Origin: Panicum virgatum
Taxonomy: Eukaryota > Streptophyta > Magnoliopsida > Poales > Poaceae
DNA length: 64,000 bases
Assembly (NCBI RefSeq): GCF_016808335.1
Contig: NC_053146.1
Coordinates: forward strand, 9,865,015 to 9,929,014
Reading direction: 5' to 3'
Under the pieces are notes generated by a model. The model was not told where the DNA came from and ran no database searches. It was given only the letters and a program-made list of their open reading frames with translations. The position numbers were made by a program, and so were the translations under genes. Each line of letters opens with the position of its first letter. The first letter of the stretch is position 1. This document shows, in pieces, positions 32,239 to 44,692 of this stretch.

Positions 32239-34744
32239 TGTCACACCCTGAAATTTTTGGATTTCAGGATGTGATTAAAATTAAAAATAAAACAACAATT
32301 TTCTCATAATTTTAAAATTTTTACAACATTTATTTTTCTTCACATGGAATTTAGTAAAAATAAATAATTGGTTGTTTTTCTAAATCTAAATGAGGTTGTT
32401 TGTTTGCATTCATGCAGCTTTGCATTGTTTTATTGCTTGTGGTTTGATTTGAATTTAAATTCGTGGAGTTTAAATTCAAATCGAATTTGTTTGAATCTTT
32501 TTGCAAAAAGAAAAATAGGAAAAATCTTTTCGACCAAAATCAGCAGTCCGGCCCATTTCTCTTTTTCTTTTCTTCGCAGCCCAATCGCAATCCGATCCGC
32601 ACCGGCCCAACCCAGACCCTTCTCTTGGCGCGCAAGCCAACAACTCTCCATTGCCTCCTATATAAACACCGCCCCCCTGTTGTTTTTTTCGCGCAGCAAG
32701 CCATGCCGCCGCCGGCCCTAGGCCCCTCCCGCCGTTGCCCCCTGAGCGAGCCCCTCCTTTTCCCTGTGTGCATGCGCATGCGCATGCGCTGCGCACCTGC
32801 AGGCCGCTGCTTTCCCCTGTGCGCCCAGGCAGCAGGACGCTGAATTCCTGTCCTGTGCTGCCCCCAGGCCGCCTGTTTCCCTGCCGTGTGCTGCTGGCTC
32901 CCATCGTCCCTGCCTGCTGCCTTGCATGCATGCACCTGCAGGCACAGGACCGTGCGTCCCTGCGCGCGCCGTGCCAGGCCACTGCAACCCCCTGCGCCGT
33001 TTCCTTCCTGCTGCGTGGCCGCTGCTGTTCCTTCCGGTTTCGATTCCGACCGTCTCGCCATGGCCAAGCGGTAAAACGGTTTTCCCTCGATCTCACCGTT
33101 TTAGATCCGTTTTTGTTCATTCTTGCTGCGTTAGTTTTGTTTTAGTGTAAGCTATCGTTTAGTAGTGCTTTTAGATCGTAGATCTTGTTTTAAAGTAAAT
33201 ATAGATTTAATTTGTTTAATAACTATTTGAAACTAGCCTTTCTAATTAAAAGTAAATTAGAGCTCTATACCGGTTTTCATTAATTAATGTTAATTCGATT
33301 AAATATCAACTTAAATGCATCTTTTATATAACTTGTTTAGAAGACCATGTATCATAAAATTTTACACTTAGATGCTCTCACTTATCTTTTATTTGCTAGT
33401 TAAATAATTAATTGGTATAAGTCATACATAAACTTTATAAATAAAATTTGATTAAGTGCAACTTCATCTTTCTGATATAAATTCACATGAAATATTTATA
33501 ATTTGGATATTTCTTTCAAATATCCTTTACATGTATTTTTTTTTCTTAATTAAAATAAATCCAACTTATAGTTTCTTTCTGTTATAATATAAATCTTCCG
33601 ATAGCTGTTTCTTTTCAACCGTAGCTTCGTTTTCCGCGTTTCTTGCGTTTTCGTAACCGTAGCACCAAGCCCTATCCTTTAGAGCGTTCTTTCAAAGCCT
33701 TTCTTTTGTTTTGGTGTACTGTTCTTAGTCGTTCTTGTTATTTGCTTTGTATGTTTGCTCGGTGATTGCTCCGAGTAGGAGGATCGTTGTTCGAAGATTG
33801 AAGATCAAGTTTTCCATGCGAGCAAGAGCTAAAGAGCAGTAAGAGTAGCTTTCGTTGGAGAAAGTCAAGTGACCCTAACCATCTTTCTGTCTATGCTTAT
33901 TTACAAGAGTATTATGATGATTTAATTGGAACATGGAGAACCACCCAAGAAAACCGTACAACCACAATACTATATGGCTCTGGTCTTGGCTTATTAATTA
34001 GAGACTCTAGCTTGTGACAATCTTACCGAAAGGGCAAGAGGGGATGCATCGACGGGGTATAGCTCGGTCCTCTTGGGGCAATTGGTATTGTTTAATGGTC
34101 CTTTGGCAAGGTACCACCTCATTAGGACAGTGTTATGACTGCTTTGGCTTGAAACCTTAGCGGATTGTCATGGGTTAGGGAATCTTTGTAAAGGCCTCGT
34201 AGCGTCCCTATGCAATCACACCTCGAAAGTGTGGTATTGTGCCTAGCTAGCACATTGCGTGGTTGGGTTCAAAGTTCTTCGGAATTTTTACGCGAATTGT
34301 GGTGAAAGTGTACAACCTCTGCAGAGTTAAAACTAACCGGTTAGCCGTGCTCACGGTCAAGAGCGGCTTGGACCCTCACATGATTAATAAACTTAAAGAT
34401 GGATATAAATCACATTCTGGTTATTTCTTGTGGCCTTGCTGAGTACCAACCATAAGTGTACTCACCCTTGCTTACTGCTGCTCAGAAGGAGAAGGTGTAT
34501 AAAGATTTCTGAAGATGTTGCTGAGTTCTAGGCGTACGCTACCCCCAGTCGATTGCCTGTGAAGTTTGGAGCCTTCGTTTCCAGGATAAGCTGTATAACT
34601 CTGATAGTCTTTTATTTGTTGTATTTCTCTTTTTCGTGATACTGTTACTGATTATTCACTTATGATGTCTCTATATGTATGAAACTTGATCCTGGTATAC
34701 ATATAGTTATGCATTCGGTTTTATCCTTAAAACCGGGTGTGACA
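32239..34744 (+). repeat. Array LTR 2 (2,506 bp)
   Basis: Three ATGCGC units. Private variant CTCCATTGCC near 32648, where the other LTRs have CTCCATCGCC. Shares CGGTTTTCCC with LTRs 4 and 5. Confidence 0.95.
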
Positions 34745-36394
34745 GAAGTGGTATCAGAGCTGTATCGACTGTAGGACGTAGCCTAGATAGCAATGGTCGC
34801 TTCCTAAGGTCTATTTAGTCACAAAAGCAATTCCTACTTTACCCTTGACCTCTTTGGTGAATAATTTCACTCTTTGACCATTTTCTTTCCTCAGTCAGCC
34901 TTGATAACTCACCTTTCTCTCCTGACTATCTTTTCATTTGCACTTCATTATTTTGCAAATGTTAGATCCTCAACCTGTCTATTTATTTATTTTCGTGGAT
35001 CACTTCCTGAATTCGGTCATACCTCCCCCTTGATGTATGATTTTCCAAATTTCATCCAGCTCACCTCCTTTTGATACGCTGGTGAAGTTGCTCCTTTAAA
35101 TTCTTTTTAACTTACCTTTTTGGACCTATCTCCCCTTTGCTTTATTTCACAATGTGCTCAGTGTCTCTCCTTTCTTTCCAAATAAATGCCGCTTTGGATT
35201 CATCCCTTGACTTTTGATTCCAAAGTATATGTTCTAATTCAAAAAAAAATTTAGATGATCCGTGCCCCGTGTCCTCATGCTTGTCCAAGTCATCTGAAGA
35301 ATGGAGCTGCTAGTTCATCAAGAGCAACAATAAACAAGATGAGGGAGGCACATGCCACCAACGCTGAAGCAGGAAGATATTCCCATGTTTAGGATGTCCC
35401 CTTCTAACACTATTAACAACGTTTAGCATCGTTCCTTGATCGTGTTGACTGGTGGAATTCAGTGTTTGCATGATGATGCTTGTCTTTATGACCTTGTTTG
35501 ATTCGCTTCTTTGTAATGATTGTCGGTGTATTGTGGGTCTTCTACCTACGATAACATCGGTTGCCTAGAGGGGTTCTTTTGTACCTCCCACCTCCTTGTT
35601 ATCCTCCGTCTTTTTACCTAATCCTTTAAAGGATGTCAAGAAAGAAGTTCATGGCAACACTCGTCTACAATGATCAACAAATGAAAGAAACTGAAGACAA
35701 AAAAAATGCACTCTTTTCCTTTTTTTTTTGTTACCCCCATGTCTTTTCCCCCCTCCACCTTGATTTATTTAAGTTGCGACTACCAAGAGTTGGTGAAAAG
35801 AAGGATGATGATCAACCCAAGAACCAAAGCTCCAATAGCCATTCACTCGGTCAGACGTCATCAGTTGATCCCCTTGCCAAGACGGATGATCAGGATACCT
35901 CTGCCAAATGAGAATGCCATCAGTCTCCAATTCTCATGCCACCACGCGTCGCCAAGATACTAAGCCAAGAAAATCATGTTTCTACAACGCAGTGGCTGCC
36001 TGAGGAGGTATGAAAATATCTGAACTTTATGGTTGGTTTATCTTCGTCACTTTACTTGAAGGTTATGAGATGTGTTTGTGGACTTGAGAAGTGATACCAT
36101 ATACTCAAGCCAGAAGAAGCAACTAAGCTCTATTCAAATCACTTTATCAAGGTACGAAGGATGTTCTTCGAAAGATGTGTCAACAAAGTTGTGGAAAGAA
36201 TGGAAGTTAAAGGAGGAATTAGATTGAGTATCCGCGAAGTGTTTTGTGTGAGTTATCAGGAATTAAGAAGAATACATTGCAAGAAGGAATAACTGAGAAG
36301 AAAGTTATATGTGTTGGATGCTACCCACCTAAACCTTTGTCTCTTGCTATCCTTGTGAATCTCGGGACAAGATTCCTTTTAAGGGGGGTAGTTC
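34745..36394 (+). other. Array internal domain 2 (1,650 bp)
   Basis: Near-identical to domain 1. Private changes: ATTCGGTCATACC (others ATTCGATCATACC) and GGGACAAGATTCC near the 3' end (others GGGACGAGATTCC). It shares a run of ten T with domain 1. Confidence 0.92.
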
Positions 36395-38889
36395 TGTCAC
36401 ACCCTGAAATTTTTGGATTTCAGGATGTGATTAAAATTAAAAATAAAACAACAATTTTCTCATAATTTTAAAATTTTTACAACATTTATTTTTCTTCACA
36501 TGGAATTTAGTAAAAATAAATAATTGGTTGTTTTTCTAAATCTAAATGAGGTTGTTTGTTTGCATTCATGCAGCTTTGCATTGTTTTATTGCTTGTGGTT
36601 TGATTTGAATTTAAATTCGTGGAGTTTAAATTCAAATCGAATTTGTTTGAATCTTTTTGCAAAAAGAAAAATAGGAAAAATCTTTTCGACCAAAATCAGC
36701 AGTCCGGCCCATTTCTCTTTTTCTTTTCTTCGCAGCCCAATCGCAATCCGATCCGCACCGGCCCAACCCAGACCCTTCTCTTGGCGCGCAAGCCAACAAC
36801 TCTCCATCGCCTCCTATATAAACACCGCCCCCCTGTTGTTTTTTTCGCGCAGCAAGCCATGCCGCCGCCGGCCCTAGGCCCCTCCCGCCGTTGCCCCCTG
36901 AGCGAGCCCCTCCTTTTCCCTGTGTGCATGCGCATGCGCATGCGCAGGCCGCTGCTTTCCCCTGTGCGCCCAGGCAGCAGGACGCTGAATTCCTGTCCTG
37001 TGCTGCCCCCAGGCCGCCTGTTTCCCTGCCGTGTGCTGCTGGCTCCCATCGTCCCTGCCTGCTGCCTTGCATGCATGCACCTGCAGGCACAGGACCGTGC
37101 GTCCCTGCGCGCGCCGTGCCAGGCCACTGCAACCCCCTGCGCCGTTTCCTTCCTGCTGCGTGGCCGCTGCTGTTCCTTCCGGTTTCGATTCCGACCGTCT
37201 CGCCATGGCCAAGCGGTAAAACGGTTTCCCCTCGATCTCACCGTTTTAGATCCGTTTTTGTTCATTCTTGCTGCGTTAGTTTTGTTTTAGTGTAAGCTAT
37301 CGTTTAGTAGTGCTTTTAGATCGTAGATCTTGTTTTAAAGTAAATATAGATTTAATTTGTTTAATAACTATTTGAAACTAGCCTTTCTAATTAAAAGTAA
37401 ATTAGAGCTCTATACCGGTTTTCATTAATTAATGTTAATTCGATTAAATATCAACTTAAATGCATCTTTTATATAACTTGTTTAGAAGACCATGTATCAT
37501 AAAATTTTACACTTAGATGCTCTCACTTATCTTTTATTTGCTAGTTAAATAATTAATTGGTATAAGTCATACATAAACTTTATAAATAAAATTTGATTAA
37601 GTGCAACTTCATCTTTCTGATATAAATTCACATGAAATATTTATAATTTGGATATTTCTTTCAAATATCCTTTACATGTATTTTTTTTTCTTAATTAAAA
37701 TAAATCCAACTTATAGTTTCTTTCTGTTATAATATAAATCTTCCGATAGCTGTTTCTTTTCAACCGTAGCTTCGTTTTCCGCGTTTCTTGCGTTTTCGTA
37801 ACCGTAGCACCAAGCCCTATCCTTTAGAGCGTTCTTTCAAAGCCTTTCTTTTGTTTTGGTGTACTGTTCTTAGTCGTTCTTGTTATTTGCTTTGTATGTT
37901 TGCTCGGTGATTGCTCCGAGTAGGAGGATCGTTGTTCGAAGATTGAAGATCAAGTTTTCCATGCGAGCAAGAGCTAAAGAGCAGTAAGAGTAGCTTTCGT
38001 TGGAGAAAGTCAAGTGACCCTAACCATCTTTCTGTCTATGCTTATTTACAAGAGTATTATGATGATTTAATTGGAACATGGAGAACCACCCAAGAAAACC
38101 GTACAACCACAATACTATATGGCTCTGGTCTTGGCTTATTAATTAGAGACTCTAGCTTGTGACAATCTTACCGAAAGGGCAAGAGGGGATGCATCGACGG
38201 GGTATAGCTCGGTCCTCTTGGGGCAATTGGTATTGTTTAATGGTCCTTTGGCAAGGTACCACCTCATTAGGACAGTGTTATGACTGCTTTGGCTTGAAAC
38301 CTTAGCAGATTGTCATGGGTTAGGGAATCTTTGTAAAGGCCTCGTAGCGTCCCTATGCAATCACACCTCGAAAGTGTGGTATTGTGCCTAGCTAGCACAT
38401 TGCGTGGTTGGGTTCAAAGTTCTTCGGAATTTTTACGCGAATTGTGGTGAAAGTGTACAACCTCTGCAGAGTTAAAACTAACCGGTTAGCCGTGCTCACG
38501 GTCAAGAGCGGCTTGGACCCTCACATGATTAATAAACTTAAAGATGGATATAAATCACATTCTGGTTATTTCTTGTGGCCTTGCTGAGTACCAACCATAA
38601 GTGTACTCACCCTTGCTTACTGCTGCTCAGAAGGAGAAGGTGTATAAAGATTTCTGAAGATGTTGCTGAGTTCTAGGCGTACGCTACCCCCAGTCGATTG
38701 CCTGTGAAGTTTGGAGCCTTCGTTTCCAGGATAAGCTGTATAACTCTGATAGTCTTTTATTTGTTGTATTTCTCTTTTTCGTGATACTGTTACTGATTAT
38801 TCACTTATGATGTCTCTATATGTATGAAACTTGATCCTGGTATACATATAGTTATGCATTCGGTTTTATCCTTAAAACCGGGTGTGACA
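36395..38889 (+). repeat. Array LTR 3 (2,495 bp)
   Basis: Lacks an 11-bp CTGCGCACCTG-type segment after the ATGCGC units (near 36943) that the other four LTRs keep. Shares CTTAGCAGATTG with LTR 4 only, and CGGTTTCCCC with LTR 1 only. Confidence 0.95.
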
Positions 38890-40537
38890 GAAGTGGTATC
38901 AGAGCTGTATCGACTGTAGGACGTAGCCTAGATAGCAATGGTCGCTTCCTAAGGTCTATTTAGTCACAAAAGCAATTCCTACTTTACCCTTGACCTCTTT
39001 GGTGAATAATTTCACTCTTTGACCATTTTCTTTCCTCAGTCAGCCTTGATAACTCACCTTTCTCTCCTGACTATCTTTTCATTTGCACTTCATTATTTTG
39101 CAAATGTTAGATCCTCAACCTGTCTATTTATTTATTTTCGTGGATCACTTCCTGAATTCGATCATACCTCCCCCTTGATGTATGATTTTCCAAATTTCAT
39201 CCAGCTCACCTCCTTTTGATACGCTGGTGAAGTTGCTCCTTTAAATTCTTTTTAACTTACCTTTTTGGACCTATCTCCCCTTTGCTTTATTTCACAATGT
39301 GCTCAGTGTCTCTCCTTTCTTTCCAAATAAATGCCGCTTTGGATTCATCCCTTGACTTTTGATTCCAAAGTATATGTTCTAATTCAAAAAAAAATTTAGA
39401 TGATCCGTGCCCCGTGTCCTCATGCTTGTCCAAGTCATCTGAAGAATGGAGCTGCTAGTTCATCAAGAGCAACAATAAACAAGATGAGGGAGGCACATGC
39501 CACCAACGCTGAAGCAGGAAGATATTCCCATGTTTAGGATGTCCCCTTCTAACACTATTAACAACGTTTAGCATCGTTCCTTGATCGTGTTGACTGGTGG
39601 AATTCAGTGTTTGCATGATGATGCTTGTCTTTATGACCTTGTTTGATTCGCTTCTTTGTAATGATTGTCGGTGTATTGTGGGTCTTCTACCTACGATAAC
39701 ATCGGTTGCCTAGAGGGGTTCTTTTGTACCTCCCACCTCCTTGTTATCCTCCGTCTTTTTACCTAATCCTTTAAAGGATGTCAAGAAAGAAGTTCATGGC
39801 AACACTCGTCTACAATGATCAACAAATGAAAGAAACTGAAGACAAAAAAATGCACTCTTTTCCTTTTTTTTTGTTACCCCCATGTCTTTTCCCCCCTCCA
39901 CCTTGATTTATTTAAGTTGCGACTACCAAGAGTTGGTGAAAAGAAGGATGATGATCAACCCAAGAACCAAAGCTCCAATAGCCATTCACTCGGTCAGACG
40001 TCATCAGTTGATCCCCTTGCCAAGACGGATGATCAGGATACCTCTGCCAAATGAGAATGCCATCAGTCTCCAATTCTCATGCCACCACGCGTCGCCAAGA
40101 TACTAAGCCAAGAAAATCATGTTTCTACAACGCAGTGGCTGCCTGAGGAGGTATGAAAATATCTGAACTTTATGGTTGGTTTATCTTCGTCACTTTACTT
40201 GAAGGTTATGAGATGTGTTTGTGGACTTGAGAAGTGATACCATATACTCAAGCCAGAAGAAGCAACTAAGCTCTATTCAAATCACTTTATCAAGGTACGA
40301 AGGATGTTCTTCGAAAGATGTGTCAACAAAGTTGTGGAAAGAATGGAAGTTAAAGGAGGAATTAGATTGAGTATCCGCGAAGTGTTTTGTGTGAGTTATC
40401 AGGAATTAAGAAGAATACATTGCAAGAAGGAATAACTGAGAAGAAAGTTATATGTGTTGGATGCTACCCACCTAAACCTTTGTCTCTTGCTATCCTTGTG
40501 AATCTCGGGACGAGATTCCTTTTAAGGGGGGTAGTTC
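38890..40537 (+). other. Array internal domain 3 (1,648 bp)
   Basis: Has one A fewer in the GACAAAAAAA run than the other domains, and a run of nine T shared with domain 4. These indels break the 92-residue frame seen in domains 1 and 2. Confidence 0.92.
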
Positions 40538-43043
40538 TGTCACACCCTGAAATTTTTGGATTTCAGGATGTGATTAAAATTAAAAATAAAACAACAATTT
40601 TCTCATAATTTTAAAATTTTTACAACATTTATTTTTCTTCACATGGAATTTAGTAAAAATAAATAATTGGTTGTTTTTCTAAATCTAAATGAGGTTGTTT
40701 GTTTGCATTCATGCAGCTTTGCATTGTTTTATTGCTTGTGGTTTGATTTGAATTTAAATTCGTGGAGTTTAAATTCAAATCGAATTTGTTTGAATCTTTT
40801 TGCAAAAAGAAAAATAGGAAAAATCTTTTCGACCAAAATCAGCAGTCCGGCCCATTTCTCTTTTTCTTTTCTTCGCAGCCCAATCGCAATCCGATCCGCA
40901 CCGGCCCAACCCAGACCCTTCTCTTGGCGCGCAAGCCAACAACTCTCCATCGCCTCCTATATAAACACCGCCCCCCTGTTGTTTTTTTCGCGCAGCAAGC
41001 CATGCCGCCGCCGGCCCTAGGCCCCTCCCGCCGTTGCCCCCTGAGCGAGCCCCTCCTTTTCCCTGTGTGCATGCGCATGCGCATGCGCTGCGCACCTGCA
41101 GGCCGCTGCTTTCCCCTGTGCGCCCAGGCAGCAGGACGCTGAATTCCTGTCCTGTGCTGCCCCCAGGCCGCCTGTTTCCCTGCCGTGTGCTGCTGGCTCC
41201 CATCGTCCCTGCCTGCTGCCTTGCATGCATGCACCTGCAGGCACAGGACCGTGCGTCCCTGCGCGCGCCGTGCCAGGCCACTGCAACCCCCTGCGCCGTT
41301 TCCTTCCTGCTGCGTGGCCGCTGCTGTTCCTTCCGGTTTCGATTCCGACCGTCTCGCCATGGCCAAGCGGTAAAACGGTTTTCCCTCGATCTCACCGTTT
41401 TAGATCCGTTTTTGTTCATTCTTGCTGCGTTAGTTTTGTTTTAGTGTAAGCTATCGTTTAGTAGTGCTTTTAGATCGTAGATCTTGTTTTAAAGTAAATA
41501 TAGATTTAATTTGTTTAATAACTATTTGAAACTAGCCTTTCTAATTAAAAGTAAATTAGAGCTCTATACCGGTTTTCATTAATTAATGTTAATTCGATTA
41601 AATATCAACTTAAATGCATCTTTTATATAACTTGTTTAGAAGACCATGTATCATAAAATTTTACACTTAGATGCTCTCACTTATCTTTTATTTGCTAGTT
41701 AAATAATTAATTGGTATAAGTCATACATAAACTTTATAAATAAAATTTGATTAAGTGCAACTTCATCTTTCTGATATAAATTCACATGAAATATTTATAA
41801 TTTGGATATTTCTTTCAAATATCCTTTACATGTATTTTTTTTTCTTAATTAAAATAAATCCAACTTATAGTTTCTTTCTGTTATAATATAAATCTTCCGA
41901 TAGCTGTTTCTTTTCAACCGTAGCTTCGTTTTCCGCGTTTCTTGCGTTTTCGTAACCGTAGCACCAAGCCCTATCCTTTAGAGCGTTCTTTCAAAGCCTT
42001 TCTTTTGTTTTGGTGTACTGTTCTTAGTCGTTCTTGTTATTTGCTTTGTATGTTTGCTCGGTGATTGCTCCGAGTAGGAGGATCGTTGTTCGAAGATTGA
42101 AGATCAAGTTTTCCATGCGAGCAAGAGCTAAAGAGCAGTAAGAGTAGCTTTCGTTGGAGAAAGTCAAGTGACCCTAACCATCTTTCTGTCTATGCTTATT
42201 TACAAGAGTATTATGATGATTTAATTGGAACATGGAGAACCACCCAAGAAAACCGTACAACCACAATACTATATGGCTCTGGTCTTGGCTTATTAATTAG
42301 AGACTCTAGCTTGTGACAATCTTACCGAAAGGGCAAGAGGGGATGCATCGACGGGGTATAGCTCGGTCCTCTTGGGGCAATTGGTATTGTTTAATGGTCC
42401 TTTGGCAAGGTACCACCTCATTAGGACAGTGTTATGACTGCTTTGGCTTGAAACCTTAGCAGATTGTCATGGGTTAGGGAATCTTTGTAAAGGCCTCGTA
42501 GCGTCCCTATGCAATCACACCTCGAAAGTGTGGTATTGTGCCTAGCTAGCACATTGCGTGGTTGGGTTCAAAGTTCTTCGGAATTTTTACGCGAATTGTG
42601 GTGAAAGTGTACAACCTCTGCAGAGTTAAAACTAACCGGTTAGCCGTGCTCACGGTCAAGAGCGGCTTGGACCCTCACATGATTAATAAACTTAAAGATG
42701 GATATAAATCACATTCTGGTTATTTCTTGTGGCCTTGCTGAGTACCAACCATAAGTGTACTCACCCTTGCTTACTGCTGCTCAGAAGGAGAAGGTGTATA
42801 AAGATTTCTGAAGATGTTGCTGAGTTCTAGGCGTACGCTACCCCCAGTCGATTGCCTGTGAAGTTTGGAGCCTTCGTTTCCAGGATAAGCTGTATAACTC
42901 TGATAGTCTTTTATTTGTTGTATTTCTCTTTTTCGTGATACTGTTACTGATTATTCACTTATGATGTCTCTATATGTATGAAACTTGATCCTGGTATACA
43001 TATAGTTATGCATTCGGTTTTATCCTTAAAACCGGGTGTGACA
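40538..43043 (+). repeat. Array LTR 4 (2,506 bp)
   Basis: Shares CTTAGCAGATTG with LTR 3 and CGGTTTTCCC with LTRs 2 and 5. No private change noticed. Confidence 0.95.
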
Positions 43044-44692
43044 GAAGTGGTATCAGAGCTGTATCGACTGTAGGACGTAGCCTAGATAGCAATGGTCGCT
43101 TCCTAAGGTCTATTTAGTCACAAAAGCAATTCCTACTTTACCCTTGACCTCTTTGGTGAATAATTTCACTCTTTGACCATTTTCTTTCCTCAGTCAGCCT
43201 TGATAACTCACCTTTCTCTCCTGACTATCTTTTCATTTGCACTTCATTATTTTGCAAATGTTAGATCCTCAACCTGTCTATTTATTTATTTTCGTGGATC
43301 ACTTCCTGAATTCGATCATACCTCCCCCTTGATGTATGATTTTCCAAATTTCATCCAGCTCACCTCCTTTTGATACGCTGGTGAAGTTGCTCCTTTAAAT
43401 TCTTTTTAACTTACCTTTTTGGACCTATCTCCCCTTTGCTTTATTTCACAATGTGCTCAGTGTCTCTCCTTTCTTTCCAAATAAATGCCGCTTTGGATTC
43501 ATCCCTTGACTTTTGATTCCAAAGTATATGTTCTAATTCAAAAAAAAATTTAGATGATCCGTGCCCCGTGTCCTCATGCTTGTCCAAGTCATCTGAAGAA
43601 TGGAGCTGCTAGTTCATCAAGAGCAACAATAAACAAGATGAGGGAGGCACATGCCACCAACGCTGAAGCAGGAAGATATTCCCATGTTTAGGATGTCCCC
43701 TTCTAACACTATTAACAACGTTTAGCATCGTTCCTTGATCGTGTTGACTGGTGGAATTCAGTGTTTGCATGATGATGCTTGTCTTTATGACCTTGTTTGA
43801 TTCGCTTCTTTGTAATGATTGTCGGTGTATTGTGGGTCTTCTACCTACGATAACATCGGTTGCCTAGAGGGGTTCTTTTGTACCTCCCACCTCCTTGTTA
43901 TCCTCCGTCTTTTTACCTAATCCTTTAAAGGATGTCAAGAAAGAAGTTCATGGCAACACTCGTCTACAATGATCAACAAATGAAAGAAACTGAAGACAAA
44001 AAAAATGCACTCTTTTCCTTTTTTTTTGTTACCCCCATGTCTTTTCCCCCCTCCACCTTGATTTATTTAAGTTGCGACTACCAAGAGTTGGTGAAAAGAA
44101 GGATGATGATCAACCCAAGAACCAAAGCTCCAATAGCCATTCACTCGGTCAGACGTCATCAGTTGATCCCCTTGCCAAGACGGATGATCAGGATACCTCT
44201 GCCAAATGAGAATGCCATCAGTCTCCAATTCTCATGCCACCACGCGTCGCCAAGATACTAAGCCAAGAAAATCATGTTTCTACAACGCAGTGGCTGCCTG
44301 AGGAGGTATGAAAATATCTGAACTTTATGGTTGGTTTATCTTCGTCACTTTACTTGAAGGTTATGAGATGTGTTTGTGGACTTGAGAAGTGATACCATAT
44401 ACTCAAGCCAGAAGAAGCAACTAAGCTCTATTCAAATCACTTTATCAAGGTACGAAGGATGTTCTTCGAAAGATGTGTCAACAAAGTTGTGGAAAGAATG
44501 GAAGTTAAAGGAGGAATTAGATTGAGTATCCGCGAAGTGTTTTGTGTGAGTTATCAGGAATTAAGAAGAATACATTGCAAGAAGGAATAACTGAGAAGAA
44601 AGTTATATGTGTTGGATGCTACCCACCTAAACCTTTGTCTCTTGCTATCCTTGTGAATCTCGGGACGAGATTCCTTTTAAGGGGGGTAGTTC
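43044..44692 (+). other. Array internal domain 4 (1,649 bp)
   Basis: Nine-T run shared with domain 3, which here fuses the small frame into a 109-residue ORF (43932-44261). This shows that the frame is not under constraint. Confidence 0.92.
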
